Below the pieces are notes generated by a model. That model searched no databases. It was not told the origin of the DNA and worked only from the letters and a program-made list of their open reading frames with translations. A DNA stretch of 19,582 nt from NCBI GenBank assembly GCA_934088535.1, contig CAKOJC010000021.1:1-19582 (forward strand), given 5' to 3'. Shown here piece after piece: positions 6,057-13,417 of this stretch. This DNA is from an uncultured Bacilli bacterium (lineage in GTDB: Bacteria; Bacillota_I; Bacilli_A; RF39; UBA660). Position numbers and translations under genes: made by a program. Positions within the stretch are counted from its first letter, which is position 1. Each line of letters starts with the position of its first letter.

Positions 6057-6632
6057 ATGAAAAAAAGAGAAGAATTAACCAAACTATTAGTTGTGGTTGA
6101 TATGGTTAATGGATTTATTAAAGAAGGAAAAATGAGTGATAAAGATATTAATCATATCACACCGAGGATCAAATCGTTAGTAGAATCATTCTTAAGTGAA
6201 GAAGAAGGAGTTGCATTTATTAAAGATACACATGAACCTAATTCAATAGAATTTAAAAAGTATCCGCAACACTGTTTAAAGGGAACAACTGAATCAGAAT
6301 TAATAAGTGAATTATCTAGTTATGAACATCAAGCACTAAGTTATGAAAAAAATTCAACAAGTACTATATTTGCTAAAAATTTTATGAGAGATATAGAAAG
6401 AATGGAATCATTAAAAGAAGTAATAATCACTGGATGCTGTACAGATATATGCGTAATGAATTTAGCTATACCACTAGTAAACTACTTTGATGAAAAAAAT
6501 AAAGATGTAAAAATATGGATACCACAAAATGCAGTAGAAACTTTTAATAGCGAAATACATAATAGAGATGAATATAATTGTATGGCATTAAAACTTATGA
6601 AAAACCAAGGAATAGGAGTTGAAAATATATAA
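6057..6632 (+). CDS. pncA: Nicotinamidase (isochorismatase-fold amidohydrolase)
   Basis: It converts nicotinamide to nicotinate and ammonia, the entry step of the salvage route in this operon. The 191-residue product has the isochorismatase-fold triad in the expected places: Asp15 in Val-Val-Asp-Met-Val-Asn-Gly-Phe, Lys98 in Glu-Lys-Asn-Ser, and Cys128 in Gly-Cys-Cys-Thr-Asp-Ile-Cys-Val. The Asp57-Thr-His59 pair and the His-Cys-Leu-Lys-Gly-Thr segment (residues 72-77) match the nicotinamidase metal and substrate region. The ribosome binding site AAGGAGG (6047-6053) is 3 nt before the ATG. Its stop overlaps the pncB start by one base (TAATG). Fold is certain; nicotinamide as substrate follows from pncB, nadD and nadE downstream. 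Confidence 0.92.
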   Translation: MKKREELTKLLVVVDMVNGFIKEGKMSDKDINHITPRIKSLVESFLSEEEGVAFIKDTHEPNSIEFKKYPQHCLKGTTESELISELSSYEHQALSYEKNSTSTIFAKNFMRDIERMESLKEVIITGCCTDICVMNLAIPLVNYFDEKNKDVKIWIPQNAVETFNSEIHNRDEYNCMALKLMKNQGIGVENI

Positions 6633-8089
6633 TGGAAAAATTAATTGATTTTTATGAACTTACAATGGAACACACAGATATAAAGAATAAGAAAGATAAT
6701 GAAGTATGCTACTTCGATGTATTCTTCAGAAAGAACTTAGATAACGGAGGATACAATGTAATATGTGGACTTCACGAAATAATAGATTATATTAAAAATA
6801 TTAAATTCACCGATGAAGATATAGAGTATTTAAGAAGCTTAAACAAATTTGATGAAGAAACTCTAAATTATCTAAGAAACTTTAAGTTTACTGGAGACAT
6901 ATATGCAGTACCAGATGGAACAGTAATGTTCAAAGGAGAACCATGTATAACAGTCAGAGCCAATGCTTTAGAAGCACAAATAATTGAAACAGATCTTTTA
7001 AATAAATTTAATCATGGAAGTTTAATAGCAACAAAAGCAAGAAGAATAACAAATGCTGCTAAAGATAAAGGGGTAATGGAATTTGGAGCAAGAAGAGCAC
7101 AAGGAAGTGATGCTGCAATAGTCGGAGCAAAAGATGCTTATATAAGTGGATGCATTGGAACTTCATGTTATGAAACCGGAAAAAAATATGGAGTACCACT
7201 GCTAGGTACAATGGCACATTCACATATAATGAAATATGATAATGAGTACGAAGCTTTTCTAGCTTATGCAAAATGCTTTCCAAATGATTCAGTATTCTTA
7301 GTAGATACAATAGATACACTTAGAAGTGGAGTAACAAATGCTATAAAAGTTGCAAAAGATTATTTAATACCAAATGGATACACATTAAAAGGTATAAGAC
7401 TTGATAGTGGAGACTTATCATATCTATCTAAGCAAGCAAGAAAAATGTTAGATGATGCAGGACTTACTGACACTAAAATTTGTGTTTCAAACTCTCTAGA
7501 TGAATACACAATAACATCACTCCTTAGTGAAGAAGCTCCAATTGATTCATTCGGTGTAGGGGAAAACTTAATAACTTCCAAGTCAACACCAGTATTTGGA
7601 GGAGTATATAAACTTTCAGCAATCGAAAAAGAAGGTAAAATAGAACCAAAGATAAAAATAAGTGATAATGTTGGCAAAATAACAAACCCAGGATTTAAGA
7701 AAGTAATAAGATTTTATGATAAAGATACCGGATATGCAGTAGGCGATGTAATTACTCTTAAAGATGAAAAAATAAGTAATGATACTTACACAATAATTGA
7801 TGAAAATAGTGAATTTAAAAGACACAAGATTAATAATTATATAGCTCGTGAACTACAAGTACCAATATTTATTAATGGAGAACTTGTATACGAAGAACCA
7901 ACTTTAGAAGAAACTAGAAATTATGCAAAAGAAGAAATGAAAACTATATATCCAGAATCACAAAGACTTTATAATCCTCATATTCATCATGTGGGTTTAT
8001 CAAAAAGCTTATTAGCTTTAAAAAGAAAAATGATTATGGATAGTAGAAACTTAACTCAAGATGAAGAATTAAAAAAAGTATTAAAGTAG
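6632..8089 (+). CDS. pncB: Nicotinate phosphoribosyltransferase
   Basis: It joins nicotinate to PRPP to make nicotinate mononucleotide (NaMN), usually with ATP hydrolysis through a phosphohistidine. The 485-residue product has normal family length. It shows Phe-Gly-Ala-Arg-Arg-Ala-Gln-Gly (residues 151-158), the Gly-Thr-Met-Ala-His-Ser-His motif (192-198) that holds the active histidine, Arg-Leu-Asp-Ser-Gly-Asp-Leu (256-262) for phosphate binding, and Phe-Gly-Val-Gly-Glu-Asn-Leu-Ile-Thr-Ser (307-316). The start overlaps the pncA stop, with an AGGAG further upstream than usual, so translation is probably coupled to pncA. Function is secure. Confidence 0.96.
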   Translation: MEKLIDFYELTMEHTDIKNKKDNEVCYFDVFFRKNLDNGGYNVICGLHEIIDYIKNIKFTDEDIEYLRSLNKFDEETLNYLRNFKFTGDIYAVPDGTVMFKGEPCITVRANALEAQIIETDLLNKFNHGSLIATKARRITNAAKDKGVMEFGARRAQGSDAAIVGAKDAYISGCIGTSCYETGKKYGVPLLGTMAHSHIMKYDNEYEAFLAYAKCFPNDSVFLVDTIDTLRSGVTNAIKVAKDYLIPNGYTLKGIRLDSGDLSYLSKQARKMLDDAGLTDTKICVSNSLDEYTITSLLSEEAPIDSFGVGENLITSKSTPVFGGVYKLSAIEKEGKIEPKIKISDNVGKITNPGFKKVIRFYDKDTGYAVGDVITLKDEKISNDTYTIIDENSEFKRHKINNYIARELQVPIFINGELVYEEPTLEETRNYAKEEMKTIYPESQRLYNPHIHHVGLSKSLLALKRKMIMDSRNLTQDEELKKVLK

Positions 8090-8099
8090 GAGGAATAAT

Positions 8100-8855
8100 A
8101 TGAAATTTAATGCTAAAAAAGAAACAGAAAAAATAATAGAATTTATAAGAGATTACTATAAAAAATATAATTTGAAAGGAATAGTACTTGGTATTAGCGG
8201 TGGAAAAGATTCAGGTGTAGTAGCTGCATTGTTTTCAAAAGCACTAGGTAGTGAAAATGTAGTAGGCATAACTCTTCCATGTCACTCTAAAAATATTGAC
8301 GCTACTGATGCAAAACTAGTAAGTGATAAATATGGCTTTGAACTAATAAACATAGATCTAACAAAAACATTTGACACATTCAAAACTGAAATATCTGCAT
8401 TAGGAAACTTTAGTGATAATGAACTTTTAAATAGTGACATAAATATCAAACCAAGACTTAGAATGAGTGCTTGTTATTATATCGCAGCATTATATTCTGA
8501 ACTAAAACATGGTACGTACTTAGTAGCTGGAACATCTAATAAATGTGAACTTTATGTAGGGTATTTTACTAAAGGTGGAGATTCAACTTATGATATTGGA
8601 GTATTAAATAATTATACAGTTGACGAAGTTATTGAAATTGGAAAATATCTTGAAGTACCAGAACAAGTACTATTCAAAAGTCCAAGTGATGGTTTAAGTG
8701 GTAAAACTGATGAAGACAAATTAGGTGTTAAATACAAAGATATCGCATCAGTTATAAATGAAAAAAAGGTATCAAAAGAAACTAAAAGTAAAGTTGACAA
8801 ACTACATACAAACAATTTACATAAATTTAACATACCAATATATGAAAGGAGTTAA
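8100..8855 (+). CDS. nadE: Ammonia-dependent NAD synthetase
   Basis: It amidates nicotinate adenine dinucleotide to NAD using ATP. The 251-residue product is the short form without the N-terminal glutaminase domain, so ammonia is the direct nitrogen source. The ATP pyrophosphatase P-loop is Ser-Gly-Gly-Lys-Asp-Ser (33-38). Further family segments are Gly-Thr-Ser-Asn-Lys-Cys-Glu (144-150), Gly-Tyr-Phe-Thr-Lys-Gly-Gly-Asp (154-161) and a C-terminal Pro-Ser-Asp-Gly-Leu-Ser-Gly-Lys-Thr-Asp-Glu (195-205) that binds the dinucleotide. An AGGAGG ribosome binding site (8088-8093) overlaps the pncB stop region, 6 nt before the ATG. Confidence 0.95.
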   Translation: MKFNAKKETEKIIEFIRDYYKKYNLKGIVLGISGGKDSGVVAALFSKALGSENVVGITLPCHSKNIDATDAKLVSDKYGFELINIDLTKTFDTFKTEISALGNFSDNELLNSDINIKPRLRMSACYYIAALYSELKHGTYLVAGTSNKCELYVGYFTKGGDSTYDIGVLNNYTVDEVIEIGKYLEVPEQVLFKSPSDGLSGKTDEDKLGVKYKDIASVINEKKVSKETKSKVDKLHTNNLHKFNIPIYERS

Positions 8856-8856
8856 T

Positions 8857-9255
8857 ATGAAAAATGACATCAAACTAGATTTAACAAGTGAAGAACTAAA
8901 AGGAATACTTGAAGAATATTATTCCAAAGTACTAAATAAAAATGTATCATTAAAGATTCACGCAGAAAAAAGAGTAGAAGAATACTGCTGCGATAGTATA
9001 AGTGTAAATATGACATTCATTGTAAAAGAAAGAATAGGTAGTAAAGACGTAGACATAACTTATACAATTGAACAAAAAGATATTGAAGAAGTTATGAATG
9101 AACTATTGAAAGAAAAAGGATATGCTATTGGCAGAATAGACTATAAAGTTATTAAACAAAATGGCTCATATTTACTTACAAACGCAACAATAAACTTAAT
9201 TGAAAAAAGAAAAAATTTATATTTAGCTAAACAATATTATGAAGGAGATAAATAA
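8857..9255 (+). CDS. Unknown protein A, tandem paralogue within the NAD operon
   Basis: This 132-residue product starts at the ATG at 8857, one base after the nadE stop, with a GAAAGGAG ribosome binding site; the long upstream extension of this frame runs inside nadE and is not used. It resembles its downstream neighbour (9257-9658). Both open with an alternating hydrophobic strand, then a Leu-x-x-Ile/Leu-Leu-Glu-x-x-Tyr helix, basic strands, and the best-matching block Asp-Ile-Glu-Glu-Val-Met-Asn-Glu-Leu-Leu-Lys-Glu-Lys-Gly-Tyr (residues 75-89). It is highly charged, with no signal peptide or membrane helix, and has a Cys44-Cys45 pair absent from the partner. I do not recognise the family. 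Context suggests a role linked to NAD metabolism, but it could be a passenger. Confidence 0.85.
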   Translation: MKNDIKLDLTSEELKGILEEYYSKVLNKNVSLKIHAEKRVEEYCCDSISVNMTFIVKERIGSKDVDITYTIEQKDIEEVMNELLKEKGYAIGRIDYKVIKQNGSYLLTNATINLIEKRKNLYLAKQYYEGDK

Positions 9256-9256
9256 T

Positions 9257-9658
9257 ATGAGAGAAGAAATAACACTAAAAATTTCAAAAAATGATTTAGT
9301 AAAACTATTAGAAAAACATTATGAAGCTAAATTAGGTAAAAAAATTAAAATATCTATAACTACAACAGAAGAGTGCTTTGGTCTCTATGAAATCGAAGAA
9401 TTAGTCACAAGAATAAAATTTGAAACAAAAGAGACCATGATGGATGAAGTACTTGGCAAAATTGAACACACTATTATTCATAGTATAGATGAATCAGATA
9501 TAAAAGAAGTATTAAGTGAACATTTAAGAGAAAAAGGCTACACAGTAAGTAGTGTCAGTTATGAGCAATATAGAGATTATGATAGAAGACTTTATGGTTT
9601 CAGAGGAATCGAAGCAAAACTAGAAAGAAAAGGTTTAGAAAGAAAACTTACTATATGA
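9257..9658 (+). CDS. Unknown protein B, tandem paralogue within the NAD operon
   Basis: The 133-residue product starts one base after protein A's stop, with a GAAGGAG ribosome binding site inside protein A's last codons. It shares A's layout: an N-terminal strand Ile-Thr-Leu-Lys-Ile, a Leu-Leu-Glu-Lys-His-Tyr helix (17-22), and the block Asp-Ile-Lys-Glu-Val-Leu-Ser-Glu-His-Leu-Arg-Glu-Lys-Gly-Tyr (81-95). It differs in a longer central insertion (about 55-70) and a Tyr/Arg-rich stretch near residues 101-115. The pair looks like an old local duplication. Its stop overlaps the nadD start (ATGA). No family is recognised and no catalytic motif is visible. Confidence 0.85.
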   Translation: MREEITLKISKNDLVKLLEKHYEAKLGKKIKISITTTEECFGLYEIEELVTRIKFETKETMMDEVLGKIEHTIIHSIDESDIKEVLSEHLREKGYTVSSVSYEQYRDYDRRLYGFRGIEAKLERKGLERKLTI

Positions 9659-10227
9659 AAATAGCTGTTTATGTAGGTAGTTTCAATCCAGTTCACAAAG
9701 GACATATAAAGGTAGTTAGAAAAATACTAAAAGAATATGTTGATAAAGTTATAATAGTGCCAACAATGAATTACTGGAATAAAAATAATTTAATAAGTAT
9801 TAAGGACAGAATTAATATGTTAAAACTATATGAAACAAAAGATATTGTGATCGATACTAAAAATAATAATTTTGAATTTACTTATCAAATACTAAGAAAT
9901 ATTCAAAATGAATATAAAAATGATAAGATTTATTTAGTAATCGGAGATGATTTACTAAAAGATTTTGACAAATGGAAAAATGTTTCAGAAATATTGAAAT
10001 ATAACATAATAGTTATTAAAAGATATGATATAGATGAATCTATTTATAAAAAGTGTGAACCATATAATTTTATAGTCACTAATAGAATATCAAGTGAAGA
10101 AATATCTTCTACAATAGTAAGAAATATGATTAATAATAAAAATGAAGAAGTACTTAAGTATATTGATTTAAAAGTTTATGATTATATTAAAGGAAATAAT
10201 TTATATGTAGTTAATAATGTGTTATAA
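9655..10227 (+). CDS. nadD: Nicotinate-nucleotide adenylyltransferase
   Basis: It adenylates NaMN with ATP to make nicotinate adenine dinucleotide, feeding NadE. The 190-residue product has the nucleotidyltransferase signature Gly-Ser-Phe-Asn-Pro-Val-His-Lys-Gly-His (8-17), a Gly-Asp-Asp (97-99) followed by Trp107, and the second motif Ile-Ser-Ser-Thr-Ile-Val-Arg (150-156). Length fits NadD, and pncB/nadE neighbours favour it over the related coenzyme A enzyme CoaD. The start overlaps the preceding stop by 4 nt, indicating translational coupling. A TATAAT (10223-10228) spans its stop codon and could provide an internal promoter for pncC, but the -35 is weak. Confidence 0.93.
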   Translation: MKIAVYVGSFNPVHKGHIKVVRKILKEYVDKVIIVPTMNYWNKNNLISIKDRINMLKLYETKDIVIDTKNNNFEFTYQILRNIQNEYKNDKIYLVIGDDLLKDFDKWKNVSEILKYNIIVIKRYDIDESIYKKCEPYNFIVTNRISSEEISSTIVRNMINNKNEEVLKYIDLKVYDYIKGNNLYVVNNVL

Positions 10228-10250
10228 TCAATTTATATAAAAGAGGTATT

Positions 10251-10721
10251 ATGAAAGAGAAAGAAGTAGTAAAAAAATTAATAGATAAAAAAGAAACAAT
10301 CGCATCAATGGAAAGTTGCACTGGAGGATATTTTGCTAGTACAATTACATGTGTCGATGGTTCAAGTGAAGTATTAAAATTTTCAGCAGTAACTTATTCA
10401 AATGAATATAAGATTAAAATGGGAGTAGATCCTAAAATTATTGAAAAGTACTCTGTTTATAGTATTGAAACAGCCCATGAGATGAGTAAAAATATAAGTG
10501 AGTATGCAGGTAGTACTTATGGAGTAGGAATAACTGGAAAGATAAATAGAGTAGATGAAAATAATCTAAGTGGTAATGATAATGAAGTATTTGTAAGTAT
10601 CTTTAATAGTAAGAATCAAACATATACTGATATGAAAATAACAGTTCCAAATAAACCACGTAAAGAAGTAAAAGAATTAATAGTAAGTGATATACTTGAT
10701 AAGTTAATAGAAATATTATAA
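10251..10721 (+). CDS. pncC: Stand-alone CinA C-terminal domain: NMN amidohydrolase PncC
   Basis: It deamidates nicotinamide mononucleotide to NaMN, returning NMN (for example from NAD-dependent DNA ligase) to the route at the NadD step. The 156-residue product is only the PncC domain; the CinA N-terminal domain is absent. It shows Glu-Ser-Cys-Thr-Gly-Gly (21-26) with the catalytic Ser, Asp-Gly-Ser-Ser (36-39), Tyr-Ser-Asn-Glu-Tyr-Lys (49-54) and Gly-Ile-Thr-Gly (93-96). Oddly, the usual Ala-Gly-Pro-Gly-Gly loop after Gly-Ile-Thr-Gly is replaced by a charged Asn-rich stretch. The ribosome binding site is GAGGT, 23 nt after nadD. The operon supports PncC rather than a competence role. Confidence 0.88.
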   Translation: MKEKEVVKKLIDKKETIASMESCTGGYFASTITCVDGSSEVLKFSAVTYSNEYKIKMGVDPKIIEKYSVYSIETAHEMSKNISEYAGSTYGVGITGKINRVDENNLSGNDNEVFVSIFNSKNQTYTDMKITVPNKPRKEVKELIVSDILDKLIEIL

Positions 10722-10730
10722 GGAGGCCAT

Positions 10731-11549
10731 ATGGAATACAAAACTGAAGAAGAATTTTTAAAAAATTATGATGCCAATAGGTATGAACGTCCATCCGTAA
10801 CAAGTGATGTTTTACTATTAAGTGTATCAAATGGAGTACAAAATAACTACAGAAAATTAAAAGATAAATTTTATAGTGTCTTACTTGTCAAAAGAAAAGA
10901 GTACCCATTTAAAGATAAATGGTGTCTCCCTGGAGGATTTGTAAAAAACACTGAAACTACTGAAGAAGCAGCAAGAAGAGTATTAGCAGATGAAACAAAT
11001 TTACACAACATATTTATGGAACAACTATATACATTTGATAGCATTGATAGAGATCCTAGAATGAGAGTATTAAGTGTTTCATACATAGCTCTAGTAGATA
11101 AAAATAAACTAAATGATTCTTTATATGAAAATGCATCTTGGTTTAATATTAGTTATATTGAAGATGAAAAAAGCTTTAATGTAACACTTGATAACGGAAA
11201 CGAAACACTAAACTTCATAGTAAGCAAAACTCTTAAAGAAAGTACAACTGATAGATACAAATTTCATATAGTTAAGAATGACTCATTAGCATTCGATCAT
11301 CCACTAGTAATATTAAGCGGAATTGAAAGATTAAAAAATAAAATTATGTACACAGATATAGTATTTAATATGATGAGTGAATACTTCACGTTAGGTGAAC
11401 TTCAACAAGTATATGAGGTAATACTTAACAAGAAATTACTTGATCCAGCATTTAGAAGAATAATTGCTAATAAAGTTGAAAAAACTGACAAGATTAAAAC
11501 AGGTGAAGGTCATAGACCAAGTGTACTATTTAAATACAAAGGTAAATAA
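10731..11549 (+). CDS. nrtR: NrtR-type transcriptional regulator of NAD metabolism
   Basis: NrtR proteins fuse a Nudix-like effector domain (often binding ADP-ribose or related nucleotides) to a C-terminal winged helix and repress NAD genes. The 272-residue product fits. The Nudix-like region covers about residues 20-160 and the winged helix about 205-272, with Tyr-Phe-Thr-Leu-Gly-Glu-Leu-Gln-Gln-Val-Tyr and Phe-Arg-Arg-Ile. The Nudix box (69-91) keeps Gly69, Glu75, Arg83 and Glu88, but the first Glu of the R-E-U-x-E-E core is Val84, the second is Asp87, and the Gly is Asn90, so catalysis is probably lost. It has an AGGAGG ribosome binding site and lies inside the operon it probably controls. 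Confidence 0.93.
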   Translation: MEYKTEEEFLKNYDANRYERPSVTSDVLLLSVSNGVQNNYRKLKDKFYSVLLVKRKEYPFKDKWCLPGGFVKNTETTEEAARRVLADETNLHNIFMEQLYTFDSIDRDPRMRVLSVSYIALVDKNKLNDSLYENASWFNISYIEDEKSFNVTLDNGNETLNFIVSKTLKESTTDRYKFHIVKNDSLAFDHPLVILSGIERLKNKIMYTDIVFNMMSEYFTLGELQQVYEVILNKKLLDPAFRRIIANKVEKTDKIKTGEGHRPSVLFKYKGK

Positions 11550-11550
11550 T

Positions 11551-12348
11551 ATGAGAAAAATTAATAAAGTAAAAATATTTGCTAATGAAAATGAAATGTC
11601 ATACAAAATAAAACAAAAACTCATAGAAGAATTAGAAAAATATAATTTTGAAATAGTAAATGAAAACTATGACTTAGCTATTGCTATAGGCGGTGACGGT
11701 TCATTTTTAAGAATGGTTAATAATACTAACTTTAATAGTGACATCTACTATGTTGGAATAAATACCGGCACATTAGGATTCTTACAAGAAATCAAACCTG
11801 ATAATTTAGAATATTTTGTAGCATCTTTAAATGATAATGATTTTAAAGTTGATAATATTGGTACACTTGAAACGAAAATAACCACTGATGACACAGTATC
11901 AAGACACTTCTCATTAAATGAAATAGTTATTAGACAAATGGAATTAAATGCACTAACCATGGAAATTTACATAGATGGATATTTTCTAGAAACATTCGCA
12001 GGAGATGGAATTCTAGTTTCAACATCTGTTGGTAGCAGTGCATACAACACAAGCTTTAATGGTGCTCTTATTTACAATACACTTCATACATTACAAATAA
12101 CACCAATAGCTCCATTAAATACAAAAGTATATAGAAATTTACTTACTCCAATAGTTCTTCCAGAAAAGAAACACATCTTAATTAAACCAATTAAAAAAGA
12201 CTTAATTATTACATTTGATGGAACAAACAAAAGATATGAAAATGTAAAGAAAATAGAATGTTTTGTAAAGAATAAAAAAATAAAATTCTTAAGAATGAAA
12301 GAATATAATTTTATAAATATAGTAAATGAAAAATTTCTAAAAGATTAA
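11551..12348 (+). CDS. nadK: NAD kinase
   Basis: It phosphorylates NAD to NADP with ATP or polyphosphate. The product from the ATG at 11551 is 265 residues, the usual bacterial length; an in-frame start at 11464 would overlap nrtR deeply and is rejected. Motifs are Gly-Gly-Asp-Gly (47-50), Asn-Thr-Gly-Thr-Leu-Gly-Phe (71-77), Asn-Glu (123-124) and Gly-Asp-Gly followed by Thr-Ser-Val-Gly-Ser-Ser-Ala-Tyr-Asn (151-166; the usual form is Thr-Pro-Thr-Gly-Ser-Thr-Ala-Tyr). It begins one base after the nrtR stop, with AAGG in the nrtR tail as a weak ribosome binding site, so it belongs to the operon and completes the path to NADP. Confidence 0.94.
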   Translation: MRKINKVKIFANENEMSYKIKQKLIEELEKYNFEIVNENYDLAIAIGGDGSFLRMVNNTNFNSDIYYVGINTGTLGFLQEIKPDNLEYFVASLNDNDFKVDNIGTLETKITTDDTVSRHFSLNEIVIRQMELNALTMEIYIDGYFLETFAGDGILVSTSVGSSAYNTSFNGALIYNTLHTLQITPIAPLNTKVYRNLLTPIVLPEKKHILIKPIKKDLIITFDGTNKRYENVKKIECFVKNKKIKFLRMKEYNFINIVNEKFLKD

Positions 12349-12378
12349 TATTTCGTAATTAAATTCATAAGATATAAT

Positions 12379-13386
12379 ATGAAAAAAATATTACTAGTAT
12401 TAATCTTTTTATTATGCATAAATGTTAAAGCATCAGTGGTAGTAATGGATGCAGACTCCGGCAGAATTCTTTATAGCAAGAATAAAAGTGAAAGAAAACT
12501 AATCGCATCAACCACAAAGATAATGACAACCATAGTAGCTCTTGAAAATGCAAAATTATCTAACAAATTAAAAGTAGGAAAAGAAATACAAACTGTAAAT
12601 GGTTCAATGATATATGTTAAGGAAGGGGAAACCTTTACACTAAATGATTTATTACATGGCCTTATGCTTCAAAGTGGAAATGATGCTGCTATGATAATTG
12701 CATCTAAAACTATGCCTTATGGCAACTTTATAGCCCAAATGAATTTAAAAGCCCATAAACTAGGCATGTACAATACAACATTTGAAAACCCACATGGACT
12801 TAACGATGACACTAAAAACTATTCAACAGCCGAAGATATGTCAAAATTAATGAGATACGCTATCAAAAATAAAGATTTTTTAAATATAACAAGTACTAAA
12901 AAGTATAAAGTTGATAACTATATTTGGTATAACAAAAACAAATTATTAAGTGACTATAAATACTTAATAAGTGGAAAAATAGGTTACACAAAGGCCAGTG
13001 GTCAAGTATTCGTATCAGCTGCTAAAAAAGATAACAAGACACTTATAATAGCTTCAATTGATGAAGGAGATAAATTCAATTTACATAAAAACTTATACGA
13101 AAAATATTTTAAAGAATATGAAAGATATAAAGTACTAGACAAAAAAACATTTTCTTTCAAAGTAAAAAATAAAAATCATGATCATTACTTTATCAAAAAT
13201 GACTTTAATATGCTACTTGCAAAAAATGAAATCAAAAAATTAAGAGTTAATGTAAGCTTAAATAAGAATAATGATTATGTAGACATATATTTGGATAATA
13301 ATTTAATTCATAGCGAGAAACTTTATAAACTTAAATATCAAAGTAGAATGAAGAAGATAAAAGAATTATTGTTATTTTGGAAATAA
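12379..13386 (+). CDS. D-Ala-D-Ala carboxypeptidase, S11 family (PBP5/DacF-like)
   Basis: A secreted or membrane-attached peptidase that trims the terminal D-Ala from peptidoglycan stem peptides. The 335-residue product has an N-terminal signal sequence (about 1-18). The active-site motifs are Ser44-Thr-Thr-Lys47 and Ser99-Gly-Asn101, followed by Asn-Pro-His-Gly-Leu (137-141). The third motif, normally Lys-Thr-Gly, reads Lys200-Ile-Gly202-Tyr-Thr. A PBP5-type C-terminal beta domain (about 230-315) and a basic amphipathic tail follow, the tail probably being the membrane anchor. There is no ribosome binding site, and a TATAAT directly abuts the ATG. It is 30 nt after nadK, so it may be a read-through member of the operon. 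Confidence 0.9.
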   Translation: MKKILLVLIFLLCINVKASVVVMDADSGRILYSKNKSERKLIASTTKIMTTIVALENAKLSNKLKVGKEIQTVNGSMIYVKEGETFTLNDLLHGLMLQSGNDAAMIIASKTMPYGNFIAQMNLKAHKLGMYNTTFENPHGLNDDTKNYSTAEDMSKLMRYAIKNKDFLNITSTKKYKVDNYIWYNKNKLLSDYKYLISGKIGYTKASGQVFVSAAKKDNKTLIIASIDEGDKFNLHKNLYEKYFKEYERYKVLDKKTFSFKVKNKNHDHYFIKNDFNMLLAKNEIKKLRVNVSLNKNNDYVDIYLDNNLIHSEKLYKLKYQSRMKKIKELLLFWK

Positions 13387-13397
13387 TAATGTATAAT
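13369..13397 (+). promoter_or_regulatory. Candidate promoter of the RluB-type gene
   Basis: TTGTTA (13369-13374), a 17-nt spacer and TATAAT (13392-13397) give a plausible promoter whose -35 lies in the end of the carboxypeptidase gene. The predicted start is about 14 nt before the ATG at 13418. Confidence 0.55.
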
Positions 13398-13417
13398 CTC
13401 TAAGAGAGGTGGCAAGT

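Noticed and set aside
7059..7825. Minus-strand open frames within pncB
   Set aside because: They lie wholly inside a well-supported gene and encode low-complexity hydrophobic sequence without ribosome binding sites; they are antisense shadows.
8758..8856. Protein A starting inside nadE at 8758
   Set aside because: The extension runs in a shifted frame through conserved nadE coding sequence, while a clear ribosome binding site precedes the ATG at 8857.
9656..9658. Mycoplasma-type genetic code (TGA as Trp)
   Set aside because: Trp is encoded by TGG, and TGA ends several genes at points that fit family length and overlaps, for example uppP, ytqA and the gene before nadD.
10200..10228. Third NrtR-like operator or promoter before pncC (TTAATAAT and GTTATAAT)
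   Set aside because: The half-sites match the operator arms only partly, are in the wrong arrangement and spacing, and the -35 is weak (TTTATA). Kept only as a possible internal promoter in the nadD entry.
11464..11550. Longer nadK start at 11464
   Set aside because: It would overlap nrtR by 86 nt and add residues absent from NAD kinases; the ATG at 11551 follows the nrtR stop by one base and gives normal length.
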